Below are positions 24,081 through 33,525 of a stretch of DNA of 41,953 nt, in pieces; positions within the stretch are counted from its first letter, which is position 1; every line of letters begins with the position of its first letter. The position numbers were made by a program, and so were the translations under genes. The notes below the pieces were generated by a model. It worked only from the letters and a program-made list of their open reading frames with translations, made no database searches and was not told the DNA's origin. Source of the DNA: Dongia mobilis (GTDB taxonomy: Bacteria > Pseudomonadota > Alphaproteobacteria > Dongiales > Dongiaceae); the NCBI RefSeq assembly GCF_945906275.1, contig NZ_CAMDRA010000008.1, positions 1 to 41,953 of the forward strand, read 5' to 3'.

Positions 24081-24221
24081 ACCCCCGCTGCAATGCGGCT
24101 ATCCGCCCATCGCGGTGCGGATGGCCGCCATGCAAAGGCGTGCGTCGCTTCGCCCGGGACAATTGCTATGATGCAGCGGTCAGGTAAATCAGAACCGCGA
24201 TAAAGCGATCATTCCCTTCTC

Positions 24222-25427
24222 ATGCGTACCGTAGCCCTCGCTGCCCGGCCCCCTCTGGGTCGACCCCCTTGGCACGCCCCCGTGACGCGCCCGGGTCCGG
24301 TATTGTTTGCTACATTGTTCACCCTCGATTCCATCGCCCGCGCCATCATCGCGCCGGTCATTCCGCTGGAAGCACTGCATCTCTTAGGGTCCGCGCGCAA
24401 TGTCAGCGTGGCGGTGACGGTGGCCGGCATTGACGGCGTCTGCATGTCCCTGGTACTGCCGACCATCATCCATCGCTGGCGGCCGCGGGCGAGCTATCTG
24501 CTGGCAATCGCCCTGCTCGGCATCGCCTCGCTGATGATGGCGTCGCAGACCCTGACCGGCTTTGGTCTCGGCTGGATGTTGCGGGCGATGGCGGCCGCTG
24601 GTCTACTCGGCCTTCTCAACATCTATATCGCCGGCTTCATCGAGAAGCGCGACCTTGCCAAGTCGGAGCCGCTGCGCACCTTCTTCTCGGCGACAGCCTG
24701 GGTCGGCGGGCCGTTTCTCGGCATCCGGCTCTATGAATGGTCGCCGATCCTCCCCTTCCTGGTCTCGATCGCCGCGGCAATTATCCTGTTCATCTATTTC
24801 CGCGCTCTCAACCTGCAGGCGCCGTCACCGTCCCTTAGTGGAACCAGCTTCACCCCGTTGCGCAACATCAGCCGGTTCTTCGTGCAGAAGCGTCTGGTGC
24901 TGGCCTGGGTACTCAATTTCGGTCGCGAGATGTGGTGGGTGACCCTGTTCACCTATGCGCCGATCTATCTGGTGCAGGCCGGCAAGCCCAATGTCGAGGC
25001 CGGCGATCTCATCTCCTCCTGCACGGCCTTGCTGTTCGTCAGCCTGTTCCTCGGCTGGCTGGGTCGTCGCATCGGCCTCAGGCGATTCATTGCCGGTGCC
25101 TTCATCTGGGTGTCGGCCGCCACCTTTGCTGTGGTCTGGTTCAGCGATGATCCGGATCTGGTCAGCCACCTGCTGATCGTCTCGGCCGTGGGCGCCGTCT
25201 CGCTCGATTCAGTCTGCGTCGTCACGTTCCTGCGCGCCGTGCGTGGCTGGGAGCGGCCGCAGATGACCATGGTCTTCAGCATCTACCGGGACGCCGCGGC
25301 CCTCATACCTCCCGCCATCTTCGCCCTGTTGCTGAGTTTCTTTCCACTGCCCGTGGTGTTCCTGGTGAACGCGACCTTTGCCTTGTTCTGCGGCCTGCTG
25401 GCCCTCAAACTGCCGCGCGGCCTCTAG
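24222..25427 (+). CDS. MFS transporter
   Basis: This 401-aa major facilitator has about 12 membrane spans, including PVLFATLFTLDSIARAIIAP (TM1), VAVTVAGIDGVCMSLVLPTI, WMLRAMAAAGLLGLLNIYIAGF and AALIPPAIFALLLSFFPLPVV. A basic stretch, HRWRPRAS, forms the loop after TM2. I recognise no substrate-specific signature. It follows hupE by about 140 bp with no clear operon link, and its stop overlaps the convergent ASCH gene by 4 bp. It does not closely resemble the MFS protein at 18685. Confidence 0.85.
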   Translation: MRTVALAARPPLGRPPWHAPVTRPGPVLFATLFTLDSIARAIIAPVIPLEALHLLGSARNVSVAVTVAGIDGVCMSLVLPTIIHRWRPRASYLLAIALLGIASLMMASQTLTGFGLGWMLRAMAAAGLLGLLNIYIAGFIEKRDLAKSEPLRTFFSATAWVGGPFLGIRLYEWSPILPFLVSIAAAIILFIYFRALNLQAPSPSLSGTSFTPLRNISRFFVQKRLVLAWVLNFGREMWWVTLFTYAPIYLVQAGKPNVEAGDLISSCTALLFVSLFLGWLGRRIGLRRFIAGAFIWVSAATFAVVWFSDDPDLVSHLLIVSAVGAVSLDSVCVVTFLRAVRGWERPQMTMVFSIYRDAAALIPPAIFALLLSFFPLPVVFLVNATFALFCGLLALKLPRGL

Positions 25428-25909
25428 GAAGGGAGCGGATAGAGCAACTCGAAGCGCTCGCACACGACCAGCATGTCCGGCTGCCATACCAGGCCCAGCC
25501 GCGCACAGCTCCTGCGGAAGAACCGCTCATGGGCATCCTGCCAATAAGCGAGGCTGCCATCGCCTTCGCCTTCCACGGCGGCGAATTCCGCATCGACTTC
25601 CTGGTATGGCAGTACGTCGACGCGGGTCGAACGTAGGACCATCAGCGGCTTTCCCTGAAAATCCGTGACCAGACTGAGGCCGCCGACCTTCGGCAGGGGC
25701 AGGCCTTCGGCTTCCATTTCCGCCAGCAAGGCTGTGGTCGCCCGCTTGGGCCCGCTCAGCACGAGTTCGGCCAAAGCGGCGGCCAGTTCCGGGCTATCGC
25801 CGAAGAACCAGATGTCCGAAGGCTTGTCGGGCGGAAGGGTCTGGACCCCGCGCCGAGCTATGATCCAGAACTCATCCAGGTCCGCGGTCCGCGGTTCAAT
25901 CAAACTCAT
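25424..25909 (-). CDS. ASCH domain protein
   Basis: This 161-aa protein has the ASCH/PUA-like signature: DIWFFGDSPELAAALAELVL, SGPKRATTALLAEMEAEGLP, KVGGLSLVTDFQGKPLMVLR, FAAVEGEGDGSLAYWQDAHE and RFFRRSC. The SGPKRATT turn and EGEGD motif are diagnostic. ASCH domains bind RNA or nucleosides; some bacterial members hydrolyse modified cytidines, so a nucleoside-handling function is possible but unproven. The ATG at 25909 (MSLIEPRTADLDEFW) with GGATGAG upstream is preferred over a TTG at 25927. It converges on the MFS gene. Confidence 0.85.
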   Translation of the reverse strand: MSLIEPRTADLDEFWIIARRGVQTLPPDKPSDIWFFGDSPELAAALAELVLSGPKRATTALLAEMEAEGLPLPKVGGLSLVTDFQGKPLMVLRSTRVDVLPYQEVDAEFAAVEGEGDGSLAYWQDAHERFFRRSCARLGLVWQPDMLVVCERFELLYPLPS

Positions 25910-26031
25910 GTTCGGTAGCTCATCCAAGTGCCGGGAGTGGACTATGCCAGAATGTCAGACCATCACCAGTGGCGATCGTGTTATTCTTCACACACAAATG
26001 CCTGTGCCGAAGGATGGCCGACCGATGAACG

Positions 26032-26541
26032 GTGGAAGCTCAAAAGGTGAGTGAGCCATTTCCGGATTTTTCGCTGACTAGCGACTTCATAACGTCTGAC
26101 CCTATCCAGCGCCTGTTTTCCTATTGGTTGTCCCGCCGCGGGCAACGGCATGTCCCTTTGCGCACGGATATCGATCCGGGGGATATTCGTGATTTGCTTC
26201 CCAACATCGTCATGGTCGATATCGAAGCCCCCTTTCGCGTGCGTTACCGCCTGGTCGGCACCAAGGTAGTGGACTTCAATCGGCTCGATTTTACCGGCAG
26301 ATATCTCGATGAACTGCGCTGGGACGTCGATGGGCGCTATACGCGTGCCTATCGACTGCTGGCTGAGGCCCGCCAGCCGACATTTGGCATTGATGCCTGG
26401 CCCCTGGCGGGTTCCATGACCGGGCGTAGCGAAGTCGTGATGCTGCCTTTGTCGACCGATGGCGAGCGTGTCGATCGCTGCTTGTCGATGGAGGATTTCA
26501 TGTTCTCCGAGCATGAGATGTCACATCACAGGCCCGGCTAA
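26032..26541 (+). CDS. PAS_5-family domain protein, second copy
   Basis: This protein of about 169 aa has the same layout as the protein at 3129-3701: a helix with SDPIQRLFSYWLSRRGQRH, then RTDIDPGDIRDLLPNIVMVD, FRVRYRLVGTKVVDFN, FTGRYLDELRWD and SEVVMLPLSTDGERVDRCLS. It is a single PAS-like sensory fold with unknown ligand. The start is a GTG at 26032, limited by an in-frame stop just before it; a GTG at 26047 with GGAAG upstream is an alternative, and no ATG is available. It converges on phhB with 10 bp between. Confidence 0.8.
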   Translation: MEAQKVSEPFPDFSLTSDFITSDPIQRLFSYWLSRRGQRHVPLRTDIDPGDIRDLLPNIVMVDIEAPFRVRYRLVGTKVVDFNRLDFTGRYLDELRWDVDGRYTRAYRLLAEARQPTFGIDAWPLAGSMTGRSEVVMLPLSTDGERVDRCLSMEDFMFSEHEMSHHRPG

Positions 26542-26551
26542 GCGCAGCCAT

Positions 26552-26842
26552 TTAAGCAACCAGTTTGTCGATATCCTGGGCGAGCCTGACATCCCGCGCA
26601 CTCAATCCCTTGCAGTCATGGGTGATGAGCGTGATCTCGACGCGGTTGTAGACATTCGACCATTCGGGATGATGATCCTGCGCCTCGGCCAGCAGAGCGA
26701 CCTTGCTCATGAAACCCCAGGCCTCGATGAAATTCTTGAAGCGGAAACTGCGCTGGATGGCATCCTTCCACTCGGCTGTTTGCCAGCCGGGCAAGCCCGC
26801 GAGGGCATCTCTGCGTTCAGTCTCCGTCAGCTTCGCAATCAT
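26552..26842 (-). CDS. phhB: 4a-hydroxytetrahydrobiopterin dehydratase
   Basis: This 96-aa pterin-4a-carbinolamine dehydratase regenerates the pterin cofactor of phenylalanine hydroxylase. The signature is complete: [20 protein letters not shown] followed by [13 protein letters not shown]. The N-terminal [20 protein letters not shown] is also typical. Start ATG at 26842. No phhA is adjacent. Many bacteria keep a stand-alone copy that also serves in molybdopterin or folate-related chemistry, so the phenylalanine link is only a possibility. It would feed the same tyrosine route as the dioxygenase at the left edge of the window. Confidence 0.94.
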   Translation of the reverse strand: MIAKLTETERRDALAGLPGWQTAEWKDAIQRSFRFKNFIEAWGFMSKVALLAEAQDHHPEWSNVYNRVEITLITHDCKGLSARDVRLAQDIDKLVA

Positions 26843-26862
26843 GTCAGCGTTCCCGATAATGT

Positions 26863-27471
26863 TCAGCGGATGAGCGGCGCCAGGTATTGCGGAATGCTCT
26901 TCTCAAGACGCTGGTTGAGGTCCTTCATCGCCGCATCGAGCAGGTTGAACAGCATGGCCTCGCGCTGGTTGAGCGTCATGTTCTCCGGCACGGTCTGCGA
27001 GCGCGTGACCGTTTCCGTGACGGTGCCGGATTTGCCGCTGATCGGGTTGCCGGCATCGAGGCGCACGGTGATGGCAAGGTCGTAGCGGTCCGACTGTTCC
27101 GTCTTGAGAGCCGCGCCGATGCCGCTTGAGCGGGGCAGGGGCACGCGCACGGCTCGAGCCTGCACCACAGTATAGGTGGCCTGGCCGCGCTCGCCAGCCG
27201 CCTGCAGCCGCTCGCGCGCCCAATCCGCCACGAGGGTCTCAGGCGCCTCCGGGTAGTCGCCGGCGTTGTCGTCGGGGTGGTCGGCGCTGCGATATTCCGA
27301 CTGGATCTCGATCTGGGCGACATCCAGCCGGATCGGCGCCAGATGCTGGAAGGTGATCTCGGGGAAACGCTGCCGCTGGGGCGGCGTATCGCAGGCAGCG
27401 ACGCTGAGCGACACGAGTGCGCCCACCAGCAGAAGACCGATCTGGCGCGGAATGGTGGATCGAACAGTCAT
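26863..27471 (-). CDS. Predicted lipoprotein of unknown function
   Basis: This 202-aa protein begins at the ATG at 27471 with a lipoprotein signal ([17 protein letters not shown], lipid-anchored Cys27). The mature part has [66 protein letters not shown] and [20 protein letters not shown], ending with [20 protein letters not shown]. This layout resembles outer-membrane lipoproteins of the LptE/DUF3313 style, but no firm family can be given. The next gene, phhB, starts 20 bp beyond its stop. Its promoter side faces a 37-bp perfect palindrome 124 bp upstream. Upstream in-frame codons beyond 27471 are not used, because they would bury the signal peptide. Confidence 0.8.
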   Translation of the reverse strand: MTVRSTIPRQIGLLLVGALVSLSVAACDTPPQRQRFPEITFQHLAPIRLDVAQIEIQSEYRSADHPDDNAGDYPEAPETLVADWARERLQAAGERGQATYTVVQARAVRVPLPRSSGIGAALKTEQSDRYDLAITVRLDAGNPISGKSGTVTETVTRSQTVPENMTLNQREAMLFNLLDAAMKDLNQRLEKSIPQYLAPLIR

Positions 27472-27594
27472 GGCGGGTGGCAACTCGTCTGCAATGGTCG
27501 GGTGACCGCCTGCAGAACCTGATTCATCCGGCAGGGTTCCGCAGCGGTGGAATGCGACCCTGCCAGCGACGATTGGCGGGGGCAAGAGCAGTAG

Positions 27595-27631
27595 TTGAAT
27601 GCAATTGCAAATCATTTGCAATTGCATTCAA
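27595..27631. promoter_or_regulatory. 37-bp perfect palindrome, operator candidate
   Basis: The arms TTGAATGCAATTGCAAAT (27595-27612) and ATTTGCAATTGCATTCAA (27614-27631) are exact reverse complements around a single C. The core GCAAAT-C-ATTTGC and the inner GCAATTGC units recur, so several overlapping dimer sites are possible. It lies in the 214-bp divergent spacer between the lipoprotein (start 27471) and the unknown gene at 27686. The core resembles Fur/Mur-type sites of Alphaproteobacteria, from memory of their general pattern only. It is AT-rich, has no terminator context, and is most likely a two-way operator. Confidence 0.65.
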
Positions 27632-27685
27632 GCTTATCTAAGATACGCGGCAGGGGGTAAATCTCATCAGCCACAAGGATCCCGT

Positions 27686-28228
27686 ATGGCCGCCAACGAC
27701 AATGCCTGCACAGATCGCACGGACCGCCTGCTGGCCGAGGATGCCAGCGAGACCTTTATCGAATCGCTCCCCTTCGCCAGCCAGTTCGCGATCTGGGCGG
27801 CCCGCAGCTGGGTGACCGCTCTCAAGCTCGATCAGCCCTTCGAAGCGGTGAGCGGCGATACATTCCGCCGGCTGGACCTGATGCCTGCCCAGGCGGCGCT
27901 CGATGGCTTCTTTCGCGTGGTCGCCAGTTCCGCAACTCAGCTGATCGATATTCGCTGCATGAAATGCCGCTATGCCAGCGCCGACGAGATGACCTTCCAT
28001 CAGGCCCTCTCGGTTGCCCAGCAGGGTGATGCCTTTGCCGCCTACCATGTCCTGCGCAATTGGCTGCCGCCGGCCGCCGCGCGACTTGCCTTCACATCCC
28101 TGGCGACGCTCGCCAACCAGTTGGCACGGGTCGACCTGCGCCTGGCGCCCCGGGGCGCATCCGGGCCCCAGCTCGCCAAGCGGGACTTCCCGGATGCGCG
28201 GACAATGCCGTCGCTGGCACTGCATTAA
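27686..28228 (+). CDS. Hypothetical protein next to the 37-bp palindrome
   Basis: I recognise no family. The 180-aa protein is soluble and helical, without signal peptide. It starts at the ATG at 27686 with AAGGA 6 bases upstream. Visible segments are FIESLPFASQFAIWAARSWV, FRRLDLMPAQAALDGFFRVV, SSATQLIDIRCMKCRYASAD (with a CxxC pair), and HQALSVAQQGDAFAAYHVL followed by NWLPPAAARLAFTSLATLAN. The CxxC could bind metal or be redox-active. Its promoter carries the palindrome at 27595-27631, 54 bp upstream of the start, so it is probably controlled by that regulator, possibly in response to metal. It is not obviously connected with the kinase downstream. Confidence 0.75.
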   Translation: MAANDNACTDRTDRLLAEDASETFIESLPFASQFAIWAARSWVTALKLDQPFEAVSGDTFRRLDLMPAQAALDGFFRVVASSATQLIDIRCMKCRYASADEMTFHQALSVAQQGDAFAAYHVLRNWLPPAAARLAFTSLATLANQLARVDLRLAPRGASGPQLAKRDFPDARTMPSLALH

Positions 28229-28433
28229 GCTCACTGACGGGATTCTTCTCCCAACGAGATATCGCAATGGATCTAATATGTTAGCAATCACTTAACCTTG
28301 TACCGACTGGCGTCGAGTCACATGATCACGATATGTCAGTCAGGGCCCTTACGATCGCGTCTCGCCGTCAAGCTTTCGAGGCTGGCCGTACTGCTCTCCA
28401 TGTCGTGCAGTATGGGCAGTGGCGGCTGCCATC

Positions 28434-30257
28434 ATGATGCAGATTGTCGAGCATGCGTCGCAGCCCACGGTCCCGGCAAAGCCGGACCCCGCTGGTGCTG
28501 ATGGACGAAAGCGACCCGCCGGTCGAACCTCGCCCCTGCTGATCGTCATTCCACTGACGATTCTGCTGGTGGGCAGTCTCGCCAGCTACGCGGTCTATCG
28601 CGAGTTGCTGCACCGGGCCGAAGACTCGTGGCGTGAAGCGGCGCAGAACCAGACCGAGCGTCTTGATGATGCGTTTGCCGACGCGCTCCGCGCAACCCAA
28701 GTGCCATTGCGAGCTGTCACCGGCCTGTTCCTGGGATCGGAGACCGTGACCAGGACCGAGTTCGAGCGTGCTATCGCGGCCCTTACCCGAAATGACCTGG
28801 CGCCCAGCGATATTTCCATCGCCCATCTCCTCTCCGATGAAGGTGGCGACTATCATATGCCCTTTGGTATCGGTCTCGAACGCTATGGCAGTGTCAGCCG
28901 GGATCCGGTTACCTGGTCTGGCCTCGGAGCCGCGGCGGCGACGGCGGCGCAGCGACCGCAACATCTGCTGCTATCGCCCCAGCCGGTGTTCGAAGACGAT
29001 ATCGGTCCGCGCTTTGCCCTGGTGGTTGCCCTTGACGCAAGCGACAAGCCGCCATTGCTGGTGGCGCCCCTCAATCTCGAGGAAATCCTGGCGACCTTTG
29101 TCGCGACCAAAGTGCCGCCCGGCCTTCATCTGAATGTTTCCCATGGTGGCTTGATCGAAGGTGACCTCTATCCGATCGCCTACCGCCCGCTGCCGGCCGA
29201 ATCCGGTTTCAACATGTTTGACCAGTTCCAGGTCGCGGCGATGCAGACTTTGAGCTCCCGCATCGTCTATGCAGGTGTGGAGTGGCAGCTTACCTGGGCG
29301 GTGGCGGCGACTTATCAGGGGGGCCCGAATCGCAATCTGGCCAATTCGGTGCTCATCGGCGGGCTCTGCTTCTCGGTCCTCTGCGCGCTGCTGTTTCTCC
29401 TCGCGCGCCACGAGATCAAGCGCGAGCGCGCACTATCGGCGACCGCCAAGCAAGCGGCAGACATGTTCCGCCGGCACATGATGCAGCTATCTCTCGCGCG
29501 CGATGCGGCCGAACAGGCCAATCGCGCCAAGTCGCAGTTCCTGGCCAACATGAGTCACGAGCTCCGTACACCTCTGAATGCCATCATCGGCTTCTCCGAC
29601 ATGATGAAGCTTGGCATCGGTGGCCGGCTCGAGAACGAGCAGCATCTGGAATGCGTCAAGCATATCAGCGACAGCGGCACGCTGCTGTTCAAGCTCATCG
29701 ATCAGCTGTTCGACACGGCGAAGATCGAAAGCGGCCAGGTCGAACTCTCGGAAGAACTGCACGATCCCGCTGTCCTGGCGCGTGAGGCGATCGCACTGGT
29801 GCAACCGGCAGCCAATACCAAGCAGATCCGCCTTTCACTGGAAGTCGGCCCGGACCTGCCGGCCTGGCTGGTCGACTATCGCGCGGCATTACAGATTCTC
29901 AATAATCTCCTCACCAATGCGGTGAAGTTCTCCGGCCGCGACAAGGTTGTCGAAACGCGTCTGCAGCGCGTGGCGGATGGCGGCCTCATCATCGCGATCA
30001 CCGATCATGGTCCCGGCATCGCCCCTGAAATCCTGCCTCGCATTTTCGATCGCTTTTCGCGCGGTGATCCGATGGTCACCGGCAAGGAGGAGGGCCTGGG
30101 GCTCGGCCTCTGGATCGTGCGCAACTTGGTCGAGATGCATCGCGGCGGCATCAGAGTGGAAAGCGTGGTGGGGCAGGGCACCACCATTCGGATGATCTTC
30201 CCGCCCCCGTCCGGAGCCCAGGGGGGACTGGATCCGGCAACCATTCCGGCCGACTGA
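28434..30257 (+). CDS. Membrane sensor histidine kinase with CHASE-type domain
   Basis: This protein has about 607 aa. It has two membrane spans (about residues 35-56, LLIVIPLTILLVGSLASYAV, and about 304-324, SVLIGGLCFSVLCALLFLLA). They flank a periplasmic sensor whose start, PLRAVTGLFLGSETVTRTEF, is typical of CHASE domains. After a coiled coil comes HisKA with the phospho-acceptor His375 in FLANMSHELRTPLNAIIGF. HATPase_c follows, with NNLLTNAVKFS, DHGPGIAPEI and GLGLGLWIVRNL. The ATG at 28434 is preferred over a GTG at 28419; the ATG at 28437 is also possible. There is no receiver domain or adjacent response regulator. The signal is external but unknown. Confidence 0.9.
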   Translation: MMQIVEHASQPTVPAKPDPAGADGRKRPAGRTSPLLIVIPLTILLVGSLASYAVYRELLHRAEDSWREAAQNQTERLDDAFADALRATQVPLRAVTGLFLGSETVTRTEFERAIAALTRNDLAPSDISIAHLLSDEGGDYHMPFGIGLERYGSVSRDPVTWSGLGAAAATAAQRPQHLLLSPQPVFEDDIGPRFALVVALDASDKPPLLVAPLNLEEILATFVATKVPPGLHLNVSHGGLIEGDLYPIAYRPLPAESGFNMFDQFQVAAMQTLSSRIVYAGVEWQLTWAVAATYQGGPNRNLANSVLIGGLCFSVLCALLFLLARHEIKRERALSATAKQAADMFRRHMMQLSLARDAAEQANRAKSQFLANMSHELRTPLNAIIGFSDMMKLGIGGRLENEQHLECVKHISDSGTLLFKLIDQLFDTAKIESGQVELSEELHDPAVLAREAIALVQPAANTKQIRLSLEVGPDLPAWLVDYRAALQILNNLLTNAVKFSGRDKVVETRLQRVADGGLIIAITDHGPGIAPEILPRIFDRFSRGDPMVTGKEEGLGLGLWIVRNLVEMHRGGIRVESVVGQGTTIRMIFPPPSGAQGGLDPATIPAD

Positions 30258-30266
30258 CGCGGGAGT

Positions 30267-30283
30267 CCGGACCTCGGATCCGG
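30267..30283. terminator. Short hairpin between convergent kinase and hslO genes
   Basis: CCGGA (30267-30271) pairs with TCCGG (30279-30283) in the 42-bp convergent gap. The stem is short and no T-run follows on either strand, so terminator function is only possible. Confidence 0.25.
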
Positions 30284-30299
30284 CATTCGACAATCCGGT

Positions 30300-31283
30300 T
30301 CAGGCGCTCGGTGTCACGTCGCTCAGTGCAAAGCGATACTCGCTGTTGCAGAATTCACAAGTTACCACCAGCGCGCCATCGATAGCGAGATCCTGGAGTT
30401 CGTCCGCAGCCAGGGATCTGAGGACATTTTCGACGCGGTCGCGCGAGCATCGGCACTGCGCCTTGAGGTCGTGCCCACTGAACACGCGCACGCCGTCTTC
30501 GTGGAACAGGCGATAAAGCAGGTCGTGCATGCCGGTATCCGGCCCCAGCAACTCCTTGTCCTGGGCGCTGGCCATCAGCACGACGGCACGGCGCCACGCA
30601 TCTTCGGCCTCTTCGGTGCCGGCATCGAAGGAATCCTCGTTGCGGCCATGCCAGTCATGGGGCGTCGAGCCGTCCGGCGTCCAACCACCTTGCGACGAGC
30701 CCTGCATCGGCAGGCGCTGCAGCATGATGGCGCCGGCGCGCCAGCCGCCTGCGTGATGCTCGACCGCCAGCTTGAAGGCCGCCTGTAGCTGTTCCGATTG
30801 GCGGAAATAATGATGGATGCATTCGACCAGGCTGGTGCCTTCCAGTTCAACGATGCCCTGATAGCGTTCGGCATGCTCGCCCTGGTCGACCGTAAAGGCG
30901 AGATAACCGCCCCCGGTGAGGCGCATGAGGCTGGCCGAGGCAGCCGGAATGGCCAAAACAGCCTTCTCGTCGAACTGGGCATAGCCGCGCACATTACCGG
31001 CCGACGTGACGTCCGCGACCAGCACCTTGACTGCGCCGTTGCCCTTGGCCTGCAGGGTGAAGACCCCCTCATACTTCAACGTCGCCGCGAGTATGGCCGC
31101 CAATGCCATCATCTCGGTGAGGAGATGCGCCACCGGTTCCGGATAGGCGTGCTTGGCAATGATCTCGCTCGCCACCTGGTCGATGCGGATCAATCGGCCA
31201 CGAACACCATGGCCTTCGATCTGGAACGGTTGGACGAAATCGCCGGCAGGTGGGACTTGGACGGTTGCTTCCATGGACGTCAT
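30300..31283 (-). CDS. hslO: Redox-regulated chaperone Hsp33
   Basis: Hsp33 is a cytoplasmic holdase that zinc release and disulfide formation activate under oxidative stress. The 327-aa product has the N-terminal fold (VRGRLIRIDQVASEIIAKH, LLTEMMALAAILAATLKYEG, GNGAVKVLVADVTSAGNVRG) and the C-terminal zinc switch with four cysteines: QCRCSRDRVENVLRS and VVTCEFCNSEYRF (CxC...CxxC). It runs to MTSMEATVQVPPAGDF at its start. The ATG at 31283 is 1 bp from the argF stop and so is the third gene of argD-argF-hslO. An upstream codon at 31328 would overlap argF and is rejected. All cysteines are present. Confidence 0.93.
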   Translation of the reverse strand: MTSMEATVQVPPAGDFVQPFQIEGHGVRGRLIRIDQVASEIIAKHAYPEPVAHLLTEMMALAAILAATLKYEGVFTLQAKGNGAVKVLVADVTSAGNVRGYAQFDEKAVLAIPAASASLMRLTGGGYLAFTVDQGEHAERYQGIVELEGTSLVECIHHYFRQSEQLQAAFKLAVEHHAGGWRAGAIMLQRLPMQGSSQGGWTPDGSTPHDWHGRNEDSFDAGTEEAEDAWRRAVVLMASAQDKELLGPDTGMHDLLYRLFHEDGVRVFSGHDLKAQCRCSRDRVENVLRSLAADELQDLAIDGALVVTCEFCNSEYRFALSDVTPSA

Positions 31284-31284
31284 A

Positions 31285-32211
31285 TTAAAGCAGACCGAGG
31301 CACCAATAAAGAATCCCCTGCTGGGCATGCAATCGGTTCTCGGCCTCGTCCCAGACCACTGATTGCGGACCGTCGATCACGGCGGCGGTCATTTCATCGC
31401 CGCGATGGGCCGGCAGACAATGCATGAAGATGGCGTCGGATTTCGCCAGCTTCATCAGCTTCTCGTCGACCTGGAAACGGCGCAGCTGCTCGGTGCGATC
31501 GAAGGAATCGGCATCGCCCATCGAGACCCAGGTATCGGTCACGATGCAATCGGCGCCCTTCACCGCTTCCTGCGGGTTGTCGGAGATCCTGACCTTGCCG
31601 TTCTGCTCATGGGCCCAGTTGATGACGTCGCGGGGTGGTGCAAGGTTGGCAGGGCAGGCGATGTTGAGCTCGAAATCAAAGCGGACCGCCGCATGGATCC
31701 AGCTGGTCGCCATGTTGTTGCCGTCGCCCGACCAGGTAACGCGCTTGCCCTTGATGGGCCCGCGATGCTCCTCGAAGGTCATCACGTCGGCCATCAGCTG
31801 GCAGGGATGGGTGCGGTCAGTGAGGCCGTTGATCACCGGCACCGTGGCATGTTCCGCCAGTTCCATCAGCTTCTGCTCGCGCGTGGTACGAACCATGATG
31901 CAATCGACATAGCGCGACAGCACGCGGGCGGTGTCAGCCACGGTTTCTCCGCGACCGAGTTGCGAGCTCTCGCGCTCCAGCACGACAACCTCGCCGCCCA
32001 GCCGCTTCATGCCGATCTCGAACGAAACACGGGTGCGGGTCGAGGGTTTCTCGAAGATCATGGCCAGCGCCTTGCCGGCGAAGGGCTTCGCGTTGCCGTC
32101 CGGAAAATTCTTCGCCTTGACGGCTTTCGACGTATCGATGATGCGCCGCAGATCGGCCCCTGACATGATGTCGAGGTCGAGGAAATGCTTTGGTGTCGTG
32201 GATTTGGTCAT
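31285..32211 (-). CDS. argF: Ornithine carbamoyltransferase
   Basis: This 308-aa anabolic enzyme condenses carbamoyl phosphate with ornithine to citrulline in arginine synthesis. Signature segments: [20 protein letters not shown] (carbamoyl phosphate site STRTR), [18 protein letters not shown] (HPCQ), [27 protein letters not shown] (the SMG ornithine loop) and [13 protein letters not shown] (HCLPAHRG). Nothing is missing. It lies 2 bp after argD, as commonly seen in Alphaproteobacteria, and 1 bp before hslO, so the three are one transcript from the promoter at 33469-33497. Catabolic ArcB is unlikely, given the argD neighbour. Confidence 0.96.
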   Translation of the reverse strand: MTKSTTPKHFLDLDIMSGADLRRIIDTSKAVKAKNFPDGNAKPFAGKALAMIFEKPSTRTRVSFEIGMKRLGGEVVVLERESSQLGRGETVADTARVLSRYVDCIMVRTTREQKLMELAEHATVPVINGLTDRTHPCQLMADVMTFEEHRGPIKGKRVTWSGDGNNMATSWIHAAVRFDFELNIACPANLAPPRDVINWAHEQNGKVRISDNPQEAVKGADCIVTDTWVSMGDADSFDRTEQLRRFQVDEKLMKLAKSDAIFMHCLPAHRGDEMTAAVIDGPQSVVWDEAENRLHAQQGILYWCLGLL

Positions 32212-32213
32212 TT

Positions 32214-33407
32214 TCAGGCAGCCTTGGCTTGGGCCGCGACGGCGGCCAGCATGTCGATGGCGGAATCAATCTCCGCGGCGGTGACGATGAGCGGCGGCAA
32301 CAGGCGGATGGTGTTGTCGGCGGCACCCACGGTCAGCAGACCGACGCCGCGCAGGCTTTCCACCATCTCCGTATTGACCACACCGTTCGCGCATTTGAGG
32401 CCGCGCATCAGACCCTTGCCGCGCTTGGCCTCGAATGCGCCCGGGAATCGTCGCAGCAGCTCGTCGATGTGCGCATCGAGATGGGCGCTGACCTTGTTCA
32501 CCGCCGGCAGGAAATCCTCGGCGAGGATGATGTCGAGCACGGCATTGCCGACGGCCATGGCGAGCGGGTTGCCGCCGAAGGTGGTGCCGTGGGAACCCGG
32601 ACCGAAGGCGGCTGCGACCTTGTTGCTGGCAAGGCACACACCCATCGGGAAGCCGCCGCCGATGCCCTTGGCGGTGGCGACGATATCCGGGCTGACGCCG
32701 GCCCATTCATGGGCAAAGAACTTGCCGGTCCGCCCGACGCCCGACTGCACTTCGTCGAACATCAGTAGGAGGCCGAATTCGTCGCACACCTTGCGCAGCC
32801 CTTGCAGGAAGTCGATATCGGCGGCGCGCATGCCGCCTTCGCCCTGCACCGGCTCGATCATGATGGCGGCGGTTTCCGGACCGACCTTGGCACGCACTTC
32901 GTTGAGGTTATTGAAGGCGCAATGATCGAATCCGTCCACCACCGGGGCATAACCCTTGAGGTATTTCTCATTGCCCGCGGCGGCCAGGGTGGAGAGGGTG
33001 CGGCCGTGGAACGAGCCTTCGAAGGCGATGACGCGGTACCGCGCCGGATCGCCGAAATCGTCCTGGTATTTGCGGATGAGCTTCAGGCCGCACTCGATCG
33101 CCTCGGCGCCGGAATTGGCAAAAAAGGCCTGGTCGGCGAAAGTGGCGGCCGTCAGGCGCTCGGCCAGACGCGTCTGCCCCGGTACTTGGTAGAGGTTCGA
33201 GGTGTGCCACAGCTTCTGCGCCTGATCGACGAGTGCCTTCACAAGATGCGGATGGCTGTGGCCCAGCGCCGTCACCGCGATGCCGCTCGCAAAATCGAGG
33301 AAGCGTCGGCCGTCCGCCGTGAACAGATAGGCACCTTCACCGCGCTCGAAGGCGAGTTCGGAACGGGCATAGGTCTGCATCAGGCTGGAAGGCTTCTGGG
33401 CGGTCAT
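32214..33407 (-). CDS. argD: Acetylornithine aminotransferase
   Basis: This 397-aa class-III PLP aminotransferase converts N-acetylglutamate semialdehyde to N-acetylornithine, and often also acts in lysine synthesis. Recognised parts: [99 protein letters not shown] and [19 protein letters not shown], with the PLP-binding Lys in TAKGIGG. It is first in the argD-argF-hslO operon. The start ATG is at 33407, about 60 bp after the promoter. Its length and motifs are regular. Confidence 0.96.
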   Translation of the reverse strand: MTAQKPSSLMQTYARSELAFERGEGAYLFTADGRRFLDFASGIAVTALGHSHPHLVKALVDQAQKLWHTSNLYQVPGQTRLAERLTAATFADQAFFANSGAEAIECGLKLIRKYQDDFGDPARYRVIAFEGSFHGRTLSTLAAAGNEKYLKGYAPVVDGFDHCAFNNLNEVRAKVGPETAAIMIEPVQGEGGMRAADIDFLQGLRKVCDEFGLLLMFDEVQSGVGRTGKFFAHEWAGVSPDIVATAKGIGGGFPMGVCLASNKVAAAFGPGSHGTTFGGNPLAMAVGNAVLDIILAEDFLPAVNKVSAHLDAHIDELLRRFPGAFEAKRGKGLMRGLKCANGVVNTEMVESLRGVGLLTVGAADNTIRLLPPLIVTAAEIDSAIDMLAAVAAQAKAA

Positions 33408-33468
33408 TTTAGGGCCTCAATGGGTGAAAATCGCTGCTTGATGGTGAAATCGACGCCGGAAACGGGCG

Positions 33469-33497
33469 ACTATCGGGAGATGCCCCCCGACTGTCAA
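33469..33497 (-). promoter_or_regulatory. Sigma-70-type promoter of argD-argF-hslO
   Basis: On the minus strand, TTGACA (33492-33497, perfect -35) is followed after exactly 17 bp by GATAGT (33469-33474, 4 of 6 matches to TATAAT). The expected transcription start is near 33462, leaving a 5' leader of about 55 bases before the argD ATG. I see no attenuator or clear ArgR box in that leader. Confidence 0.65.
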
Positions 33498-33525
33498 CCG
33501 CAGCCATCAATTTGGGGCGGATTGG

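Noticed and set aside
27599-27640. Two divergent frames that begin with nearly the same residues (MQLQ..CNCIQ)
   Set aside because: The similarity is produced by the 37-bp palindrome read from both sides; the real starts are 27471 and 27686.
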